From assembly GCA_964396185.1 (NCBI GenBank), contig CAYNEI010000011.1, positions 16,207 through 80,206 on the forward strand: 64,000 nucleotides of DNA, given 5' to 3'. The first letter of the stretch is position 1. Every line of letters starts with the position of its first letter. A program made the translations under genes and the position numbers. This document shows, one piece after another, positions 59,701 through 64,000 of the stretch. The notes below the pieces were generated by a model. That model worked only from the letters and a program-made list of their open reading frames with translations. It made no database searches and was not told the origin of the DNA. This stretch comes from CAYNEI01 sp964396185. Its GTDB lineage: Archaea; Thermoplasmatota; SW-10-69-26.

Positions 59701-60459
59701 GGTCCACGCGATCTCGCGGTCCGGGGTGATGGCGTGCATCTCCCCGTTCCCCGTCACGACGAGCACGTGGCCCGTGGCGGCCATGGCTGGCGGGAAGGGT
59801 ACGGGAGCGTCCAGGTCCAAAGGCGCATCCCACCGCTCTTGGCCGTCCTGGTTAAGCGCGTAGACCTCTCCGCCCCACGTGGCCAGGTAGATCGTGTCGT
59901 CGGTGGCTAGCACGGGGGTGTGGATGGGTTGGCGGTCGTCTGGGCGGAAGGCCCAGCGCTCGACCTCGACGGTGGCGGGCCCAGCGGTGACCGTGCGACC
60001 CGTGTGGCTGGGGTCGCCACCGGTCTGGGGCCAGGGGGTCTGGCTGGTGCCAGCCACGGGCTCGTGCTCGTAGACGAGGAACTCGACGCTTCGAGCCCCG
60101 TGGACGGCCAGGGCGCGCTCTTGGCCGGTCTCCAGGGCCGTGACCGAGTCGACCTCAGCCGTCCACCAGCCCGTGCGGCCGTTGCTCGCGACGCTGATCT
60201 CGAAGGTGCCAGCGAGCTCGTCGGGACCCTCGGGGACCATGGTGAAGCTGTCGCTGACCCGGATCTCGCGTCCTCCCGGGTCGACCAGGGAGAGGGTGAT
60301 GAGGAGCTCCTCGGCGTCCGCCTCGGCGACGGCATCCAGCAGCAGCAAGCCGCCGCCGCCCGGGAGCACCAGCGGGCTGGGGGAGAGCTGGGTGAACGTG
60401 GCTGTCCCCGACTGGGCCGAGGCTGTGGGCACAGGGAGCAAGGGGGTGCCCGCAAGCAC
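56767..60459 (-). CDS. Receptor-type Ser/Thr kinase with outside PQQ-propeller and PKD domains
   Basis: 1230 residues. Outside part: a beta domain (to about 150), a PQQ-like propeller (about 155-560, with YLATWGGEVYALNQDG, VYIASEDGSVQRVS and similar blades), then two PKD domains (about 510-660; DPDGGPLSYAWDFG, DPEQDPITYNWTVDG) and further Ig-like domains. TM helix about 901-923 (GLLAAGLLAIALAGATALVVV). Kinase about 960-1225: ILGEGGFGKTYLA, VVLKEL, HRDLKPSN, DFG and GTPRYMAPEQ, all intact. The first start codon (GTG 60459) leaves a truncated signal peptide; the Arg/Trp-containing n-region lies upstream in frame without ATG, GTG or TTG. tiaS and an FHA regulator lie downstream. Confidence 0.93.
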   Translation of the reverse strand: MLAGTPLLPVPTASAQSGTATFTQLSPSPLVLPGGGGLLLLDAVAEADAEELLITLSLVDPGGREIRVSDSFTMVPEGPDELAGTFEISVASNGRTGWWTAEVDSVTALETGQERALAVHGARSVEFLVYEHEPVAGTSQTPWPQTGGDPSHTGRTVTAGPATVEVERWAFRPDDRQPIHTPVLATDDTIYLATWGGEVYALNQDGQERWDAPLDLDAPVPFPPAMAATGHVLVVTGNGEMHAITPDREIAWTTEAAPEDRFLSPPVLAPDGSIYLMEEPWQLIKVDPVGGSTTQASLEPPIGGAPTPARVPETTSGPPMALTPDGRLIVVADDGVNVLAPNGSIEATIPCDCEPRAVSIAPGIEIALIAATDEVVAVSTRTGDRLWATEGAYGLDGMPWHAPALGWDNDVYIASEDGSVQRVSIDGDFRWSRDLRQPLSGQAVVDANGQLYVAGACGGIWSLSPDRETNWVDDIAVRGCPGLSASLVLTPGGGVLWPAPDGTLRMLGSNRPPVPAFEASWDGQAFVFDASGTTDPDGGPLSYAWDFGQGLTDRGRIVRPELNRPGNYSVTLTVSDGVSTVTRTNEVVINFPPRPVISDESNGLSIQLNATETIDPEQDPITYNWTVDGASAGQGPRLAFEADNPKVFEIALTVSDGFHAVTETRTVLAPAAASWTQETLTLIRGDCQGEICADPARIELVEGGLAEILVGNVVGRTIDVTAAVPAVEGGVSSMRLGPGESGVLHLHAGGIGEKGIGVEVVGDEQRATQIPLIVRPAPATVTWRVLGVDSPLENGREGSVLVSLDGPPPPEASSLELRLLVDDEIRTARTLALDAGTPINRTIALPLTPSSSGELEIQVQVESNDPALIEPRAGDGETGIHTLEVSEASLITQAQRVLEGNVGLLAAGLLAIALAGATALVVVRRTRGRASDETTHHPPKASSPIDGDQTVASSFMPRKVERFEIDRILGEGGFGKTYLAQDTVLERRVVLKELEHVGEGEARELLLHEARTAANLSHANVVVVHDVIEEEGRLLLVMEYVEGGTLADRLGKPHRPGQVLNLLTDIVEGLAALHGAGIVHRDLKPSNILITPDKIPKITDFGVATRIDDGAVEPAEGFVGTPRYMAPEQLAGDPPGPAADVYAAGTILYELLTGRHPLGLDDKTPPPDELLALRPELPIDRLDEDLGKLLERALARDPADRYADANELLKALEAVAVELDEGKASSRTPA

Positions 60460-61047
60460 GAGCAGGGCTGCAGCTAGCGCGGTCCAGCGACCGCCAGCGA
60501 CCCATCGATGGGTAGAGTTGATGGAGGTCCCCGCTGCACCATCGTGTCAGGAGGGTCCTAACCTTTGTGGTCCTTACCCAGGGGAACGCCCTCACACAAG
60601 ACCGAGCCGACAACCAGAAGGAACGCCTCGTCAGCACGCAGCGCGGTGGTTCCACCAAGCCACGGAGAGAAAGGAAGGACCCGGCCCCACGACGGATGGG
60701 ATGCACAAGCGAGTCGGTCTCGCAGAGAGTTGGGATGGGATGCAGGTCACGGAGCCGGGGTGGGCGTCTCGCCCGTCCCAGCCATCGGCCTGGGGTATTT
60801 GAAGGACCCGAAACCTCTTCGAACCATCCGCAGCCTCCAGCTTGCGCGGTTGGGCTGAAGGGTTCTCGACGGCAAGGCGGTGACGGTGTAGCGGTATCCC
60901 GTAAGCCTCGCAGGGAGGCTTGCACGGCTCAGCCGGGTGGAGGTAGGCGGGGCCGGTGACGCCCGGCGGCTGGCCATTGAACGATCGTTTGGTCACCTGG
61001 GGCGGTGCACAAACCTCTTTCCACCCTCAGGCCTACGCGACCGAACG
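60460..61047. other. 588-bp gene-free region with a possible structured RNA
   Basis: Holds a lone CACGGAG-type repeat (60652-60674) and two copies of GGATGGGATGCA (near 60695 and 60730). A TATA-like GGGTATTTGAAGG (60792-60804) is followed at about 60825-60980 by GC-rich sequence with hairpins AAGCCTC/GAGGCTT (60903-60921) and GCCGGG/CCCGGC (about 60932-60967). No reading frame is convincing. An RNA or a long 5' leader for the Nudix gene are both possible. Confidence 0.35.
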
Positions 61048-61943
61048 GTGGCTCTGGACGATCTTGACCCGGACGATGCGCGTGACCCAGTAGCCGCGCT
61101 GCGCGAGCGCCTCTCCCAGCGCCTGGACCCTGTCGAGCCTGGCCGGCGTCCGGCCGGCGGGAACCGCAGCGCCGTGCTCATCCCGATCCTGGCCGNNNNN
61201 NNNNNNNNNNNNNNNNNNNNNNNNNNNNNNNNNNNNNNNNNNNNNNNNNNNNNNNNNNNNNNNNNNNNNNNNNNNNNNNNNNNNNNNNNNNNNNNGGCCG
61301 GCGTCCGGCCGGCGGGAACCGCAGCGCCGTGCTCATCCCGATCCTGGCCGGCCCTACCGATGCCATGGTGCTGCTCACCCGGCGCTCCGAGAACCTCTCC
61401 AGCCACCCCGGCGAGCTCAGCTACCCCGGGGGCCGACTGGAGCCTGCGGATGCTGGGCTCGTGGATGCCGCCCTGCGCGAGGCCGAGGAGGAGATCGGAC
61501 TTCCCAGGGATGCCGTGGAGGTCGTGGGCCACCTGACCGACTTCGAGACCTTCTACGGGGCTACCATCGCCACCTACGTAGGTATGGTCGACCCGGGCGT
61601 CCAGCTCCAAGCCCCCACCACGCCGGGAGAGGTCGACGAGCATCTGCTTCTCTCCCTGCAGGCGCTGCTGGATGGTGCTGGGCCAGCGCCCACCGCTGGC
61701 TCCGTGCCAGAGCCGGGAGATGGCGGACTCGGGAACCCGTACCCGGTGATGGGCTACGAGGGGCGCTTCCTGCCGGATGAGGTCCGCAGCGGCGCGCGGT
61801 TGCACTACTGGCACCTGGACGAGCGCTCCACCCTCTGGGGGATCACAGGCGAGCTGACCGCCCGGCTGCTGCGAACGGGCTTCGACTGGGAACCGCCCGC
61901 CAAGCCCAGGCAAGTCAGCGAGCTCGCCGACCTGCGGCCCTGA
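61048..61943 (+). CDS. Nudix hydrolase, CoA-pyrophosphatase-like, split by a spurious assembly gap
   Basis: From GTG 61048 the frame reads VALDDLDPDDARDPVAALRERL and AVLIPILA up to the N run. The same 55 bases then recur after the N, and from 61329 the protein continues AVLIPILAGPTDAMVLLTRRS. Collapsing the duplicated flank and N run (155 bases) gives one frame of about 246 residues. The core RRSENLSSHPGELSYPGG and ALREAEEEIGL is the Nudix box plus the UPF0035 motif of CoA-cleaving enzymes, which trim CoA and oxidised CoA. The C-terminal part (GLGNPYPVMGYEGRFLPD) is typical extra sequence. Confidence 0.85.
61141..61350. other. Assembly artefact: 100-N gap between identical 55-bp flanks
   Basis: 61141-61195 and 61296-61350 are the same 55 bases, on either side of exactly 100 N (61196-61295). 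This is what a scaffolder leaves when two overlapping contigs are not merged. The real sequence is probably one copy with no gap. Confidence 0.95.
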
Positions 61944-61966
61944 GGCGCCTTGCCGCCGAGCGCCTG

Positions 61967-62737
61967 TTACCCGAGGCTCTCCCAGACGGCCTGGACGAGG
62001 CCCCCGGGCGCTTCGAAGATGCCGAAGGCACCGAACCCGTCGATCTCGTAGCGTTCGCCGAGCACCTTCCCGCCTGCCGCGCGGACCCGATCCAGGGCAT
62101 CTCGGACGTCCTCGGCGAGGAGGTAGACCAGGGTGGCTGGCGGCTCGAAGGGACCGTCTTCGCGTTGGAAGAGCCCGCCGTCGGGCCGGCTGGGGGGGGT
62201 GAAGACGAAGTACTCGGTCTCCTCGAGCTCCTGGAAGGGCCAGTCGAACACCCGCTCGAAGAACCGCTGGGTCGCCGGCCGGGCCGTCGAGTGCATCTCC
62301 ACGTGGACCACGGATCCAGGCGCGGGCTGCTCTGGCGGCTCGGTCAGTTGGGCCTGGGCCTGGGAAGCGTCGGCCGGCGCCCAGAGGGCCTGGACCACGT
62401 CCCCCGGTGCTTGGAACACGGCTCCCCGTCCGTCAGGCAGCCCGTCGAGCTCGCTGTCCAGCACCTGGCCACCGGCCACGCGCACGGCACCGATGTGATC
62501 GCCGACGTCCTCGACGAGCAGGGCGCACAGCGTCGGCGGCAGATCGCCGGCCTGGCTGCGGGGGACGAGCGTGCCGTGGGGTCCGTTCGCTGCCCTCCAC
62601 GTGAGGCTATCGGAGGCCCCTGTGGGCTCGAAGCGCCAGCCGAACACCTCCTCGTAGAACGCGCGGGTCCCAGCCGGGTCCGTGGAGGAGAGGCGAAGAT
62701 GGGCATACGAGCCAGGATGCACGGTGTCGCCGGTCAT
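61967..62737 (-). CDS. Two-domain VOC (glyoxalase/dioxygenase superfamily) protein
   Basis: 256 residues from the ATG at 62737. Two VOC modules: residues about 8-120 (YAHLRLSSTDPAGTRAFYEEVFGW, ending AVFQAPGDVVQALW) and about 135-255 (VVHVEMHSTARPATQRFFERVFDWPF, ending GIFEAPGGLVQAVWE). Metal ligand candidates are H10 and the late glutamate of module 2 (HVEMH and FEAPG), while module 1 lacks a clear glutamate (FQAPG), so the sites are unequal. Similar proteins are annotated as glyoxalase-like or antibiotic-resistance-like without known substrate. It faces the Nudix gene tail to tail across 23 nt. Confidence 0.85.
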   Translation of the reverse strand: MTGDTVHPGSYAHLRLSSTDPAGTRAFYEEVFGWRFEPTGASDSLTWRAANGPHGTLVPRSQAGDLPPTLCALLVEDVGDHIGAVRVAGGQVLDSELDGLPDGRGAVFQAPGDVVQALWAPADASQAQAQLTEPPEQPAPGSVVHVEMHSTARPATQRFFERVFDWPFQELEETEYFVFTPPSRPDGGLFQREDGPFEPPATLVYLLAEDVRDALDRVRAAGGKVLGERYEIDGFGAFGIFEAPGGLVQAVWESLG

Positions 62738-62835
62738 CGAGCGCGTAGCCGGTGACCGGGCCCATAAGGTTGGTGGCCACACCAGCGCGCGGGCGCGCCG
62801 GACAACGCGTAGCTCTCGCGTAGCTCACACGTGGC

Positions 62836-63459
62836 TCAGGCGTTCTCGATGAGCTTGGCCAGATGCTCGGGCGGCATCGCGCCGCTCAGCGTGAGCTCCC
62901 CGTACTCGAAGCTGGGCACGCCCGTGATCCCCTCGCGGTGCGATTCGATGAACGCATCGCGGAGCTCCTGGTCCAGGTTGTCGTCCTTGAGCACGGATCG
63001 GACCTGGTCCTCCTCGATGCCTACGCTGGCTGCCAGCTCGACGAGCACGTCCGGGTCGCCGATGTCCCGTCCCTCTCGCCAGAGCGCCTCGAAGATCTGG
63101 TCATGCAGCGAGACCGTGGTCTTGTCGTCGAGCTCGCGGTCGACCCAGAGCATGAGCTTGTGGGCGTTCCACGCATCGACGTCGTCGACCAGCTCAGAGA
63201 CCATCTCGACCCCGTACTCCTCCTGGAGGCGCTGGACGTTCTGGCGGGCGCGCTCGTAGTACGCCTCGTTCTTGCCCGTAGGGACGCTCTCGTCCAGGCT
63301 CCCGTCCTCGCGGCGTTGGTGCAAGCGGAGATCGAACGGTCGCCACGCGACGTTCGGCGGGTCGTCGGCCTGCTCAAGGTAGCTCTCCAGGCTCGCCTTG
63401 CCGAGGTAGCAGAAGGGGCAGACGTAGTCCGAGTAGACGACCAGGGTGCTCTCGGGCAT
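62836..63459 (-). CDS. DsbA-family (FrnE-like) thiol oxidoreductase
   Basis: 207 residues from the ATG at 63459; no signal peptide, so cytoplasmic. Thioredoxin fold with CPFC at residues 14-17 (VVYSDYVCPFCYLGKASLE), a long helical insertion with NVQRLQEEYGVEM and WNAHKLMLWVDREL, and the cis-Pro loop ITGVPSFEYGEL near residue 185. This is the FrnE/DsbA-like layout (2-hydroxychromene-isomerase-like relatives share it). FrnE proteins are disulfide isomerases or oxidases linked to stress. The upstream frame to 63969 is not coding. Confidence 0.9.
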   Translation of the reverse strand: MPESTLVVYSDYVCPFCYLGKASLESYLEQADDPPNVAWRPFDLRLHQRREDGSLDESVPTGKNEAYYERARQNVQRLQEEYGVEMVSELVDDVDAWNAHKLMLWVDRELDDKTTVSLHDQIFEALWREGRDIGDPDVLVELAASVGIEEDQVRSVLKDDNLDQELRDAFIESHREGITGVPSFEYGELTLSGAMPPEHLAKLIENA

Positions 63460-63536
63460 CCCATGTGGATGTGCGTGCTTCCGGTATGAAGGTGGGGTTG
63501 AACGTACGGAGCATGCGGCCGATGTTGGGACCGGAC

Positions 63537-63646
63537 CACCAGGTGCACAAAGTTCACCACGGGCCACGAAGGGAAGAATGGATGGGGAGCCTAGAGGGCC
63601 CTTCGGTCCTTGGTGGGCAGTTGTGAACTTCGTGGTCCTCGTGGTC
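63537..63646. repeat. Inverted pair of CACGAAG-family intergenic repeats
   Basis: CACCAGGTGCACAAAGTTCACC and GGGCCACGAAGGG (63537-63573) face TTGTGAACTTCGTGGTCC and TCGTGGTC (63621-63646) in reverse orientation with about 48 bp between. They lie between the DsbA-like and thioesterase genes. Confidence 0.65.
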
Positions 63647-63685
63647 GGGTCGACGAGGTGAACTTGACCGACCTCCCCGGCGCGA

Positions 63686-64000
63686 TCAGCCTCGCCGGAT
63701 CGCCCAGACCCCTGTGGCCCGTGCCACGACGCGATCCTCCTCGTCGAGGACCTCGCCGCTGCAGAAGGCTGTGAGCTTACCGCGCCGGTCGACCCGGCCG
63801 ACGCCACGCACAGGACCGCGCGCAGGCCGCTGGAACTCGGTGTTGAGCTGGGTCGTCGCACACCACTCGTCGTCTCCCAGGGTGCGCACGACGCAGGAAC
63901 CCATGACCACATCGAGCAGGGTCGTGTACACGCCACCGTGGACCACGCCGCCTGCGTTGAAGTGCGCATCCTCGTCCACCTCGATGGTGGCCTCCACCGA
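63686..64000 (-). CDS. PaaI/YigI-type hotdog thioesterase, N-terminus cut off by the window edge
   Basis: The frame runs to the right edge; at least 104 residues are present, and about 20-30 N-terminal residues are probably missing. The active-site helix region HFNAGGVVHGGVYTTLLDVVMG has the N/D-x-G-x-x-HGG of PaaI-like thioesterases, followed by strands TQLNTEFQRPA and LTAFCSGEVLDEEDRVVARATGVW. Such enzymes release CoA from aromatic or medium-chain acyl-CoA. Operon context lies outside the window. Confidence 0.88.
   Translation of the reverse strand, partial: SVEATIEVDEDAHFNAGGVVHGGVYTTLLDVVMGSCVVRTLGDDEWCATTQLNTEFQRPARGPVRGVGRVDRRGKLTAFCSGEVLDEEDRVVARATGVWAIRRG

Overview
The window is a GC-rich (roughly two-thirds G+C) piece of an archaeal chromosome, assembled as a scaffold with two 100-N gaps (2684-2783 and 61196-61295). 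Archaeal identity rests on a replication factor C small subunit, an Orc1/Cdc6 initiator, SRP54, an archaeal-type tyrosyl-tRNA synthetase, TiaS (tRNA-Ile2 agmatinylcytidine synthase), an archaeal endonuclease IV homologue, and TATA-like boxes about 25-30 nt before several start codons, which suggests leaderless transcripts. The many lipobox proteins and membrane-tethered winged-helix regulators make a Thermoplasmatota-like lineage my best guess, but that is an inference, not something read from a marker gene.

Layout. 1-11 kb: a truncated membrane Ser/Thr kinase, Hsp20, an Nfu N-terminal-domain protein, ileS, a SnoaL-like protein, a secreted CocE/NonD hydrolase, a TPR protein and a YCII protein. 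11-12 kb: a toxin-antitoxin-like pair behind two palindromes. 12-23.7 kb: a secreted FG-GAP protein, a beta-carbonic-anhydrase-like protein lacking one zinc ligand, a START-like protein, three more CocE/NonD lipoproteins, a membrane-anchored double winged-helix regulator and a lipoprotein. 23.9-30.3 kb: rfcS, a secreted lipase, a secreted protein, orc1/cdc6 and two small zinc-ribbon proteins. 30.4-39 kb: a recent tandem duplication of FG-GAP lipoprotein genes and an 1854-codon secreted multidomain protein. 39-44 kb: an endonuclease IV homologue coupled to a phosphohexuloisomerase, an APC transporter and tyrS. 44-61 kb: two winged-helix/FHA regulators, each near a membrane Ser/Thr kinase, plus purB, a second membrane winged-helix regulator, srp54, two lipoproteins and tiaS. 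61-64 kb: a Nudix hydrolase split by a spurious gap, a two-domain VOC protein, a DsbA-like protein and a truncated thioesterase.

Two themes stand out. First, a eukaryote-like signalling set: three membrane kinases with different sensor parts, and two DNA-binding proteins with phosphothreonine-reading FHA domains next to two of the kinases. Second, a large surface and secreted proteome: four paralogous alpha/beta hydrolases, a lipase, propeller lipoproteins and a giant secreted protein, with local duplication and shared promoter motifs. Several GC-rich gene-free stretches hold strings of perfect hairpins and may encode unrecognised RNAs. No tRNA, rRNA, CRISPR array, transposase or phage gene was seen.
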